From Cryptomeria japonica (taxonomy: Eukaryota; Streptophyta; Pinopsida; Cupressales; Cupressaceae), in assembly GCF_030272615.1 (NCBI RefSeq), contig NC_081409.1:27045406-27109405 (forward strand): 64,000 nt of DNA, given 5' to 3'. Below, piece by piece: positions 35,223 to 46,673 of the stretch. The translations under genes and the position numbers were made by a program. The notes beneath the pieces were generated by a model. The model saw only the letters and a program-made list of their open reading frames with translations, made no database searches and was not told where the DNA came from. Position 1 is the first letter of the stretch. Each line of letters opens with the position of its first letter.

Positions 35223-37950
35223 TTTTTGGTATTTTGATGATGTTTAGTTGTGATTGTCATTGATGAACACACACTTATTTGATGTATGAGTTATTCTCGA
35301 TCGGTAGTTGTTCAAACCGGTATTGTATGTCATTGTATGTATAGTCTTTGTTTAAGACTATCGGTGTTTTATAGAAGAAGTTTACTGGTCATAGCAGGTA
35401 TGAAGACCTCAAGTGGTATGAAGACCTCAAGCGGAACGAGGACTCCTAGTGACATTTAATCTTTTGATCGGAACACTATGTTCCAGTTTTCTAGTCTTTA
35501 TTCGTGAACCGGTAATTGGTATACTATGTTAAAATGGTATAATTGTAAAGTGTGATGAGTTATCATCCATTGACACTTGGGCGATGTTTTTGTGCCATGT
35601 TACCAAATGCGTCTAGATGCACTGTACCTAGGAAATAGTAGACTAATCCCATTGGACTGACATGAAATCAGATTCCTATATGAGGGCATCATGTCTAAGG
35701 TTTTGAAGGTTGTTGAAGGGCATGGAGCGTGTTGTAGAGAAGATTAGGTTTTTGCTAAAAGGTATCTCACGACAAAGATTGAGAGTTCAAAGTATAGTAG
35801 ACTAAAGTTGATAACTCAATGATGAACTACTAGTACCAAACCGGTACTGAGAGGGGGGAGTGAATCAATACCAACACAAACACAGTCCAAAACCGGTTTG
35901 ACAACAAATACTCCAAATAACTGGCAAACAGGGATACTGGTTAAAACAGAGTGCAATCAGTAACATCCAGTACAACTCAAACAGTCATAAACCGGTCATT
36001 CACTAAGCTTTCCTCTTAGCTCAATACTATAGTATCATTACGCTCTCATGCATGAACAGGTAAACTAACATCAGATCTTCATAACAATGAGTTCAATATT
36101 TTTTATAGACATGCATAAAACATAGAACCATCATATGCTCAACAGGTAAAAACAAAGCATCACAAGACAAAAGTATTACACATGACACACATATTTTTCA
36201 CGTGGAAACCCAACTGGGAAAAACCACGGTGGGGATGAATACCCACAAGTTGCTTTTGAACTCTTTTGAAGTCCGCTCTCTTAGGAGCCTTGTTCGGTTA
36301 AATACATTACAATAGGTTCTGCTAGGAACCGATTCTGTTAGGGATCACCCGGTTAAGGGATGGCTATAATACCCGGTTAAGGGTTAAACCCGGTTAGGGT
36401 TACCTTGTTAGAGGATTTCAAGAACTCAATAGCTAAAGGATCTCCAGAGCTCTATGGCTTCTTAGAACTCATTAACCTCGAGTTACCCTGTTAAGGGATT
36501 TGAATCAAGCCGATTAAGACTACCCTATTAAGGGATTTTGCATCAAGCCCAGTTAAGGCTACCCTGTTGAGGGATTTCACAACTGTTGAAGGGGTTAAAG
36601 ATCAACAAGAATTACAATGATCTGATAACAACACTCAATGCCAATGCAGATCCATTTTGGCTCCTCTTCTCCTTTTGCACATTCACTTTGTAGGTATCTC
36701 TTCTTTCCTTTGGTCTGGCAAGAATCAGGTATCACTTCCCTTGGATACACACTCACAACTTTTTCCAACAACCTTAGAAAGAAACACAACATCGACCTTA
36801 TAGGAAATAGACAGGTCGATAGCAAAAGCCCTAAACCCTAAACCTGTTAGGTTAAGCAATTCAATCGGTTCAATCCTGACCGTTGAATCATACTGCATTA
36901 AATGTAACAATCTTGAATCGATCTCAAGACATTCTCCATCGTCCATTATACACCGATTTCATGGCGGCTGATAACCCATCACACGTTATCATCGTTTGAC
37001 AGACTTCACACATTCCCGACGTAGATAGGAATAGTCTTCTTCATGCAAGATCCTTCACGCGCACAGAGCTTACGTGGCAACATGATCTATTCTCCATTAT
37101 ACTGCTATCTCATTACACAAAGATCACCGATTGAGTCACACAGGCTTGAGGTATTCCAACCGGAAATCTTGAAGTGGAAACTACCTACCAACCGGTAGTA
37201 ACACAATGCTTCCATGTGCCGGTTCCCATAACTGCATGCTGGTTCATCTTGAACAAATATGCCGCTTCACTTTGGCATATAAACTTGTTCCTCTCTCTTT
37301 TCACCTATCACATGTCCCGGTTCACATCATGTCACATATTGACATCAATGACAACATACAATATCTTCATGCCGGTTCACATAATGCCAACAAAAGTAAT
37401 GCAACAATGCATTAATAGAGACTTGTCAAGGATCTAACCAAGCATTTTGTGCTATCTTCTAGATCATTCACTTGTTGATTACTAATCTCTTTGACAAGTC
37501 TGAAGCCCTTAACCGGGTAGGCCCAGCCAAACCTATTGTAAATCCTCTAACAAGGTGGTTCACAGTTGTGGATCTGAAATCCTTTAACAGGGTAGTCTTT
37601 AACATGACTTATCTCTTAAGAGAGATCTGGATTCCTAACAGGATCTGTTCTGGTGAAGAACATTGTAAGGCCTTAACCAGTCTGACCTTAACCGGTCTGG
37701 TTACTATTCTGCAGATAGTTGACTTGTGAGTTTTACTCACCGTGGTTTTTCCCATTTGAGTTTCCATGTCAAAATATCTTGTGTAATGGTGATTGTGCTT
37801 CTGTGGGTGAATGCTTTATTGGCTATTTGGCTTGTTTATGTTTTAGCCGGTTTGTTGTTTAAACTACTACACCGGTCTGTAGTAAATTTATTTAAGAGTT
37901 TGGCTAAGTTTTTAGGCATACTAATTCAACCCCACTTTTAGTATTCATCA
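35223..37950 (+). mobile_element. 3' LTR of element C, interrupted by a solo LTR
   Basis: Matches 28900-30001 from 35223 to 35808 and from 37398 to 37950. The extra 1.59 kb is a separate insertion with its own target duplication. The first bases have decayed (TTTTTGGTATTTTG instead of TGYTGGTATTTTG). Ends TATTCATCA followed by the CAACAT duplication. Confidence 0.92.
35809..37392 (-). mobile_element. Solo LTR (Sirevirus-like) inside element C 3' LTR
   Basis: A 1584-bp insertion bounded by TG...CA (plus strand TGATAACTC at the left, GCCAACA at the right) with a perfect 5-bp duplication AAAGT at 35804-35808 and 37393-37397. Removing it gives the uninterrupted order of the element C 5' LTR. The left part (ACTGAGAGGGGGGAGTGAATC) resembles the start of the element A 5' LTR (56514 onward), and both share the GTGGAAACCC...GGGAAAAACC block at 36200-36237. 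Solo LTRs arise by recombination between two LTRs. Confidence 0.92.
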
Positions 37951-37956
37951 CAACAT

Positions 37957-38664
37957 TCTTCGCCTTAGGAAGAAACAAAACCAAAGGTGTATCCATGAAG
38001 TCTCCCCAATCATGAAGGGAATATATAGGAAAAAAACTCACGATGGATGAAGTCTCTGAAAAGTGCTCAAGTGTCCCCATGTCGAAGATGAAAGATACCC
38101 CCTCCAAAGGTGGTAAACTACTCCACAATACTGAAAAATGGCAGTCCAAGATCTAGTGGAAATGAATGTAGAACAAGTCCCAAAGACTCACATGTCTCCT
38201 CTAAACATAAAGAGACCTCCTCTAACTGTTGTACATAAATATCCACAATCATGTCAACCTCGAAAGATTGATCATGTAGAGAATGAACAAGAGGGTCAAA
38301 GTGTTCCCTCGCAACAATTGAAGAAGGATCATCTTCATCAAAGAGAAGATGAATATCATCAATGATGTCTCCCAAATTTGCAATGTAGGATTCCACAAAC
38401 AAACCTGCAATGCCTGTCAAGTACTCATCCCATGAATCTAAAGCTAGAAGACATGAAATATCCTGTTGCACTAAATCACATGAAGGCAAAACTGTCGCCC
38501 TATCTGCATCATCAGGTGCAATAGGTGATGTGATATCAATAGGAGGAGATGAAACCCAAGGATCAAGAACGGGGTCACATGTGAGAATCACCAAGTTCAA
38601 GTACCCAAAGTTCTCCTCAAATTATGAATCATCACAAGAAGTGTGATCATCATGTGAAGAATCA
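37957..38664 (-). pseudogene. Element B downstream ORF of unknown function
   Basis: The minus-strand ORF 38118-38600 (160 aa) extends at both ends through stops. It is acidic and leucine-rich (LVQQDISCLLALDSWDEYL, GDIIDDIHLLFDEDDPSS, ETCESLGLVLHSFPLDLGL). It occupies the 3' part of element B, where integrase, RT and RNase H would sit in an autonomous copia; none of these is recognisable. Its upstream end meets the inverted-repeat satellite element, beyond which element B's gag-protease frame ends. Confidence 0.6.
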
Positions 38665-40149
38665 GGGTATGTGCAGGATCATGGTGTGCCAAACCAGGCC
38701 CTTAAGTGGCAATGAAATTTAAAAAAAATAGAGTTATGCAACTTGACATGAAAAAATGAATAAGTTATGAACATTATTTTTAAAATATGTAAGAATAGAT
38801 TCTATAGAAAATTGAATGTAGTTTATAAGCTACTAGTTGCTTTTTGAAAAAAAAAAATCCTATTTGATGAAAATTTCAAATTTCAATGCAGTGGTACAAA
38901 AATTTCAGGAAAAAGATAAGAAGTAGGTGTATGTTTGACCATCCTAATCACAATCATGTCATAATATTTTTTTATAAGATTTATAATATAAGTATTAGAC
39001 TCATGTCCAGATGTGACACATTTTTTTATAATTTTTTATAAAGTAAATAATTATTTATGAATTTTTTACTACAACTTTTCAGAAATTCAGAAACTCCTAC
39101 GTTTGACCACCTTAACTTGGTCAAAACCTTATGAAATTTATTTAAATTTTTTTTTTCCCTATAGTAGACAAAGCATAGGATGTGACGCATGTTTCAGATT
39201 CCAAAAATGTTATGCGGTTTGAAAGTTATGAGTGTTTTTCAACCAGTCTATCAATTAGGTCTTTTGTTAGAATTCAATTAGAAAATAAATAATAATCATT
39301 TATTAAAGTTGAAATAAGACAACCCTTATATTGTTGGAAACTTGAGAACGTCCTTAAAAAGCCCTTTTCATTTTATAAATTTTGGCTCTAAAAAAAGTTG
39401 TGAGCCACCAGTGTAAAGTCTGGAAAATCAAGGTATACTGAAAAACACGTTTTTTCAGTTGACTTTCCAAGCCAAATCCCAAAGCAAACCCGAACAAAAA
39501 GATGGAGGGAAAAATTTATGTTTTAAAATCGGGTATCCATTAAAATCGGATATCTATTTTTGAAAAAAAAAATAAATAAATTTTAGTAAATTGGGCATAA
39601 CTTTTGCGTTTTATATCAAAGTTTTAATTTTTTATAGGTGTTGGAAAGGTAATTAAGAGCTCTATGATATGGAACAGGTATATTTTCAATTATTTATTTA
39701 AAAATATAATTATAATTCCTTTAAATTCATCCTTCATTTTTAAAACATAAAAAACTCATGACTTTTTCATATGATTTCCTTATTGCATGAATTTTTGTAA
39801 CAATCATCTCAAAATAAACTAAACAAGTAATTCATTAATAATAGAAAATTTATGAATTTTATTGAGTTCGATAAATTTTGATAAAACATGTTATCTATGT
39901 TTGTTCTTTTCTCCACCTATCTCTCCTAAACCTATCACTCCACCTGTTTGTTTCTTCCTCCCTCTCTTTTGTCCATATTTATACATCTCTGTCTAAACCT
40001 ATATCTCTAAATGTGATTGAATACCTCATTCATTTTCTCAAGCTCTACAAGGTGCTTATATTTTTACCTCTTCATAATTTCCTCCTCTATGTCACTCTCT
40101 TCCCTAAGATCTAGACTAGTCTCTCTGCATTTCTTTCTCATCTCTAGCA

Positions 40150-40910
40150 ACAAAATTCAGAAGGGACAAGGAGAGGCGTAGAGAAGTATCAAAAAAAGGA
40201 GAGGGGGAGAGAGGTGAGAATGAGAGATTGATTCGGGGGAAGAGAGAGTGAGAGAGAGAGAGCTAGAGGTAATTAGGTGGAAGGCAAAGAGAGAGAGAGA
40301 GGGTGATTGGGGTGAAGAGAGAATGAGAGGGAGAGTTTGAGATTATTAGGGGGTAGGAGGAGAGGGAGAGAGGGAAAAGTATCAACAAAGAGAGAAGAGA
40401 GATGGAGACAGAGGTGAAGAGAGACATAGAGAGTAATTAGGGGGTGGGGAGAGGGGGAGAGGGAAGTATCTATAAACCCATAGGAGGAGAGAGGTGATCG
40501 AGGGTAATTGAGGGAAATAAATACTGTGAGAGAGAGTTGGGTGTAATTATCAGATAAGAAGAGAGGGAGAAGAGTAAGTATCAACAAAAGGAGAGAGGGA
40601 GAGATGTGGAGAGAGGTGAAGAGAGTGATAGAGAGAGGATAATTAGGGGGAGTAGAGGGGAAGAGGGAAGTATTAACAAAGAGAAGGACTAGAGAGAGGG
40701 TAATCAGGGGGCTCTCTCCCCCTTCCCCTTCCCCTAATTACCTTCTCTCTAGACCTCTATCTTTGAACCTCTCTCCTCATCTCTCCCTCTCTCCCTTTGT
40801 TGATACTTTCCCATCCCCCCTCTCCTCCCAACCCCTAATTACCCCCAACTCTCTCTAATTATCTCTTCCCCAAATGTCATCTCTGTCATACCTATCCTCA
40901 CCTCTAACTT
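40150..40910. repeat. Purine-rich GAGAG tract switching to pyrimidine-rich tract
   Basis: 40150-40708 is almost pure GAGAGGGAGA-type sequence on the plus strand with recurring GGTAATTAGGGGG words. At about 40709 it flips to CTCTCCCCCTTCCCCTAATT on the same strand, forming an imperfect inverted arrangement. No coding potential. Confidence 0.75.
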
Positions 40911-40913
40911 TAC

Positions 40914-43900
40914 CATATGACTTCTTAGGTGTCATAATATGTTCTAATGAGTGATATGGTGTCCTATGAACCCTTAGGACATCATATGATGTTGTTAGGG
41001 CTCATATGGTGTGCTAAGGGGTCATACTGTGTCTTAAAGTTTCATATGGTGTCCTATGACCTCTTAGGACACCATATCACTCCTTAAAACACTATATGGT
41101 GTTGTTATGGGTCGTATGGTGTCCTAAGGGGTCATATGGTATCCTATGACCCCTTAGGACACCATATAGTGTTGTTAGGGTTCGCATGGTGTGTTAAGGG
41201 CTCATAAGATATCATATGACCACCGAGGACACCATATGACCCCTAAGGTGTCATTAGGGATCATATTATGTCCTAAGGGGTCATATGGTGTCCTATGACC
41301 CCTTAGGACACCATATGAACCCTTATGACAACATATGATCCCTTAGGTGTCGTTTGGGGTCATATTGTGTCCTAACGGGTCATATGGTGTCCATGACCCC
41401 TTAGGACATCATATGGTGTTGTTAGGGGTTGTATGGTGTTCTAAGGGGTTGTATGGTGTCTTAAGGGGTCATAGGATGCCATATGACCACTTAGGACACT
41501 ATATGACCCATTAGGTGTCGTTAGGGGTTATATTGTGTCCTAAGGGTTCATATAGTGTCTTATGACCCCTTAGGTGTTGTTAGGGGTCATATTGTGTCCT
41601 AACGGGTATGGTATCTTATAACACCTTAGGATACCATATGGCATCTTATAACCCCTTAGAATACCATATGGTATCATTAGGGGCTATGTGGTGTGCTAAG
41701 GGGTCATATTGTATCTTAAAGGGCCATAGGACATCATATGACTCATTAGGACACCATATGACCCCTCAAGTGTCGTTAGGGGTCATATTGTATCCTAAAG
41801 GGTCATATGGTGTCTCATGAACCTTTAGGACACCATATGACACCTTAGCATACCATATGATGTTGTCATGGGTCTTATGGTGTCCTAAGGGGTCATATGG
41901 TGTTCTATGAGCCTTTAGGACACCATATGGTGTCATTAGGGGTTGTATGGTGTCATTAGGGGTCGTATGGTGCGTTAAGGGGTCATATGGTATCCTATGA
42001 CCCCTTAGGATACCATATGACACCTTAGGTATTCTTAGGGTCATATTATATCCGAACGGGTCATATGGTGTCCTATGACCCCTTAGGACACCATATGGTG
42101 TCATTAGAGGCGGTATGGTGTGCTAAGGGGTCATATTGTGTTCTAAGGGGTCACAGGACATCTATGACCCCTTAGATACCATATGATACATTAGGTTTTG
42201 TTAGGAGTCATACTATTTCTTAAGAGGTCATATGGTGTCCTGTGACCCTTTAGGACACCATATGACCCCTCAGGACGTCATATGGTGTCGTTATGTGTCT
42301 TATGGTTTCCTAAGGGGTCAAATGGTGTTTTGTAACCCGGCCCTTAGGACACCATATGACCCCTTAGGACACTATATGATGCTATTAGGTGTCATATTGT
42401 GTCATAAGGGGTCATATGGTGTCCTATGACGCCTTAGGACACTATATGATGTCGTTAGGAGTCATATTGTGTTCTAGGGGATCATATGGTGTCTTATGAT
42501 CCCTTAGGACACCATATGGTATCGTTATGGGTCATATGGTGTCCTAAGGGGTCATATGGTGTCCTAAGGGGTCATATGGTCTCCTAAGGGGTCATATGGT
42601 GTCCTATGACCCCTTAGGACACCATTTGGTGTTGTTATGTGTCATATGGTGTCGTAAGGGGTCATATTGTGTTCTATGACCCCTTAGGACACCATATGAC
42701 CCATTAGGACACCATATGGTGTCGTTATGGGTCGTATGGTGTGCTAATGAGTCATATGGTGTCCTATGAGCCCTTAGGAAACTATATGACCCCTTAGGTG
42801 TCATTAGAGTTTATTTTGTGTCCTAAGCAGTCATATGGTGTCGTATGACCTCTTAGGACACCATATGACCCTTTAGGACACCATTTGGTGTTGTTATGTG
42901 TCGTATGGTGTCCTCAGAGGTCATATGGTGTTCTATGACCCCTTAGGACACCATATGGTGTCATTAGGGGTCATATGGTGTGCTAAGGAGTCATATGGCA
43001 TCCTATGACCCCTTAGGAAACTATATTGCCCCTAAGGTGTCGTTAGGGTTTATTTTGTGTCCTAAGGGGTTGTATTGTGTCCTAAGGGGTCATATGGTGT
43101 CATATGACCCCTTAGGACACTATATAACATCGTTAGGGGTCATATTATGTCCTAAGGGGTCATATTGTGTCTTATGACCCCTTAGGACACCTTATGATGT
43201 CGTTATGGGTCGTATGGTCTTCTAAGGGGTTGTATGGTGTTTTATGACCCCTTAGGACACCATATTATGTTGTTATGGGTCGTATGGTCTCCTAAGGGGT
43301 GATATGGTGTCCTATGACCCCTTAGGACACCATATGACCCTTTAGGAAACCATATGGTGTCATTATGCGTTGTATGGTGTCCTAAGGGGTCATATGGTGT
43401 TCTATGACCCCTTAGGACACCATATGGTTCCATTAGGGGTTGTATGATGTGTTAAGGGGTCATATGGTGTCCTATGACCCCTTAGAACACCATATGACCC
43501 CTTAGGTATAGTTAGGCATCATTTTGTATCGTTAGGGGTCATATGGTATCCTATGACCCCTAGGACACAATATGACCCCTTAGGTGTTGTTAGGGGTAAT
43601 TTTGTGTCCTAATGGGTCATATGGTGTCCTACGACCCCTTAGGACACCATATGGTATCATTAGGGGTTGCATGGTGTGCTAAGGGGTAATATTGTGTCCT
43701 AAAGGTTCCTAGGACATCATATAACCCCTTAGGACACCATATGACCCTTTAGGTATCGTTAGGGCTCATATTATGTCCTAAGGGGTCATATGGTGTCTTG
43801 TGATACCATATGACGACACCTAAGGGGTCATATAGTGTCCTAAGGGGTCATAGGACACCATATGACCCCTTAGAACACCATACGACCCCTTACGACACCA

Positions 43901-45079
43901 TATGGTGTCCTAAGGGGTCATATGGTATCCTAAGGGGTCATATAACACCATATGACCCCTTAGAACACAAGCAGACCCATAACGACATGATATGGTATCC
44001 TAAGGGGTCATATGGTATCCTAAGGGGTCATATAACACCATATGACCCCTTAGAACACAAGTAGACCCATAACGACACAATATGGTCTCCTAATGGGTCA
44101 TATGGTGTCTTATGACCCCTTAGGACACCATATGACCCCTTGGGACACTGTATGGTGCTATGGGTCATATGGTGTCCTAAGGGGTCATATGGTGTCCTAT
44201 GACCCCTTAGAACACCATATGAATCCTTAGGTATCGTTAGGCGTCATTTTGTTTTGTTAGGGGCCATATGGTATCCTATGACCCCTGAGGACACCATATG
44301 GTGCCATTAGGTGTCATATGATGTGCTAAGGGGTTATATGGTGTCCTATGACCCCTTAGAACACCATATGACCACTTAGGTATCATTAGGCATCATTTTG
44401 TATCGTTGGGGGTCATATGGTGTCCTATGACACCTTAGAACACAATATGACCCCTTAGGTGTTGTGAGGGGTCATATTGTGTCCTAACAAGTCATATGGT
44501 GTCCTACGACCCCTTAGGAGACCATATCATGTCGTTATGGGTATGTTATATGACACCTTAGGACACGATATGGTGTCGTAAGGGGTCGTATGGTGTCGTA
44601 AGGGGTCGTATGGTGTCCTAAGGGGTCATATGGTGTCCTATGACCCCTTAGGTGTCGTCAGGGGTTGTATTGTGTCCTAATGGGTCATATGGTGTTCTTT
44701 GACCCCTTAGGACAACATATGACCCCTTGGGACACTATATGGTGCTATGGGTCGTATGGTGTCCTAAGGGGTCATATGGTGTCGTATGACCCCTTAGGAC
44801 ACCATATGACCCTTTAAGATGCCACATTGTGTCATTAGGGGTCTTATGGTGTCCTAAGGGGTCATTTGGTGTCTTATGACCCCTTAGGACACCATATGGT
44901 GTCGTTAGGGGTCTTATTTTGTCTTAAGGTGTCATGGTGTTTTATGACCCCATAGGACACTATATGACCCCTTAGGAGACCATATGGTGTTGTTAGGGGT
45001 CATACTGTGTCCTAAGGGGCCATATTGTGTGCTATGACCTCTCAGGACACCATATAACCCCTTAGGAGACCATATGTAC
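40914..45079. repeat. 20-bp palindromic satellite array (4.2 kb)
   Basis: The array is built from a module close to GGTGTCCTAAGGGGTCATAT and its reverse complement, joined head-to-head and tail-to-tail at CATATG or at TCCTATGACC, so paired modules form hairpin-capable palindromes of 30-40 bp. Roughly 200 modules can be read; many differ by 1-3 bases. Spacer variants such as TGTCGTTAGGGGTC and TGTTATGGGTCG recur. Apparent ORFs with repeated GVLRGHRTPYDPL-like units on both strands are by-products of the repeat. Confidence 0.92.
43921..44100 (+). repeat. 90-bp tandem duplication inside the satellite
   Basis: 43921-44010 and 44011-44100 are almost identical, including the rare words GAACACAAGCAGACCCATAA and GAACACAAGTAGACCCATAA. 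This shows recent segmental amplification, a higher-order unit of four to five modules. Confidence 0.85.
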
Positions 45080-46230
45080 TAAGTTTCAAATAAGGAGAGA
45101 TATAAGGGTGAAGAGAGATGAAGAGCTAAAGAGAGGGAGAAGAACTAAAGGACAAGGACATAAATAGAGATATAGATATTAAGGAGTATGAAGTGAGAGG
45201 GAGAAAAACTAAAGGACAAGGATGGATAGAAAGAGGTAGACATATCTATATATTGAAAAGGAGAGAGGAAGACAGAGATAAAAAATGAATATAAAGGGAG
45301 AGAGAAATGACTAGATATAGAGAAAGAGAAAGGTAAAGACAAAGATAAATATATAAAGAGATGGAGAAAAATGGATAGAGAGGGGTAAAGAGAGTGAGAG
45401 AAAAAAATGAAGACATAGAGAGATATAAAGAAAGATAAATATCGATAGATAGAGAGATATAGATAGTGCAAGAGAGTGAGAAAGAGAGATAGAGATTATA
45501 GATAGGGATAGATAGAGAGGGAGAGAGAGAAAGAGGGAGATATAGAGATATATAAAGGCACTATAGAGAAGGATGTGGGGAGAGAGCCAAAGATATATAA
45601 AGATGGAGTAAATAAAGTGATAAAGGTAGAGAAAGGGAAAGATACTTCAAGAGGGCAATAGAGGAAGAGACAGAGAAGTAGATTAATCATGTATAGAGGA
45701 AGATATACAAAGATAAAGGAGCATATAGAAAGAGATATTGATAGGGAAAGAGATGGAGATGTGAAGATGGAGATAGAGATAGATATGGATAGAAAGTGAT
45801 AGAGAGAGTAAGACAAATGGAGGGAGAGATGGAGTGAATAAGTGAGATTTAGAGATAATGAGATATAAATATACATGAAGATAGATCTATAGGGATATGG
45901 AGATAGAGGGGACAAGATAGGGAGAGAAAGGAGGTGATAGAGACAAGTAATATATAAGTATAGGTGGGATAAGGTAGAGGAGGGAGATAAATAGAGAGAA
46001 GAGAGATTATTAGAGAGAAATATAGAAATAAGGAGTGACAATGATGGAGTGGGAGAGGGAGAGATAGGAATATAAAGATGGAGATATATGCAGAGATACA
46101 TTTAACTTGGGAATTTATTTATCTAGATGGGATAAGAAAATAAGTGACATAAGTAGAGAAGAAAGAGATAGATAAAATATATTTATATAAGTATAGATAC
46201 ACAAGTGATAGATAAAGCAGGTGATAGGAA
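45080..46230. repeat. Purine-rich GAGATAGAGA tract right of the satellite
   Basis: About 1.1 kb of GA-rich plus strand with ATAGAGATA and GAGAGAAAG words. The 108- and 201-aa minus-strand frames (runs of S, L, Y, I) are low-complexity artefacts. Confidence 0.8.
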
Positions 46231-46673
46231 AAAAATGAGTCTGTGTATGCCAAATTTGTGAGTATTTAAAGTTTTAAAATTGAAGGACTAACTTCAAATG
46301 ATTATAATTAATTTTTGGTCTATAATATCATAAAACTACCTTATCCATTTGACAAGTCTCTGAATTACCTTTCCAACGCCTGTAAAAAATCAAAATTTTG
46401 ATAAGAAACGCAAAAGTTATGCCCATTTTACTAAACTATACTTTTTATGTTGAGAAAAACGGATATCTGATTTGAAAAAGCATGACATCACAAATCGGAT
46501 ATCCATTAATATTGGATATATATCTGATTTGGTTTGGTATTACCAAACAAAATTCAAATTTTGGCCGACCCAAACAAAAAGTCAAAGCGGATTTTGGTGT
46601 GTTTGGAAAGGTTTAAAACGCATCTTTTTTCTCCATTGCCACTTTTTGGCCCCGCATGATCTTGCACATACCC

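Larger units (their letters stand above)
38665..46673. mobile_element. 8-kb inverted-repeat element filled with satellite DNA
   Basis: The ends are inverted copies: GGGTATGTGCAGGATCATG at 38665 and, on the minus strand, GGGTATGTGCAAGATCATG from 46673. A second inverted match is 39581-39654 against 46363-46435 (TTTAGTAAAWTGGGCATAAC, then TTGGAAAGGTAATT). The right arm is about 310 bp; the left arm is about 990 bp because some 680 bp are extra. Inside lie GA-rich tracts and a 4.2-kb palindromic satellite. No transposase is seen. It splits element B between its gag-protease part and its 3' ORF. Both outside flanks contain TTCACAT..GATGAT in direct orientation, which could be a decayed duplication. 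A MULE-like non-autonomous DNA transposon is the best guess. Confidence 0.6.

Noticed and set aside
41608-44064. Repeat proteins with GVLRGHRTPYDPL-like units on both strands
   Set aside because: Translation of the 20-bp palindromic satellite; both strands and several frames are open, and unit length is not constant in codons.
40914-45079. CRISPR-like array
   Set aside because: Modules are contiguous and inverted, with no unique spacers of constant length and no cas genes; the window is a plant nuclear genome.
45145-46101. Minus-strand ORFs of 108 and 201 aa rich in S, L, Y and I that look like membrane proteins
   Set aside because: They are the complement of GA-rich low-complexity DNA; no methionine context or conserved motif.
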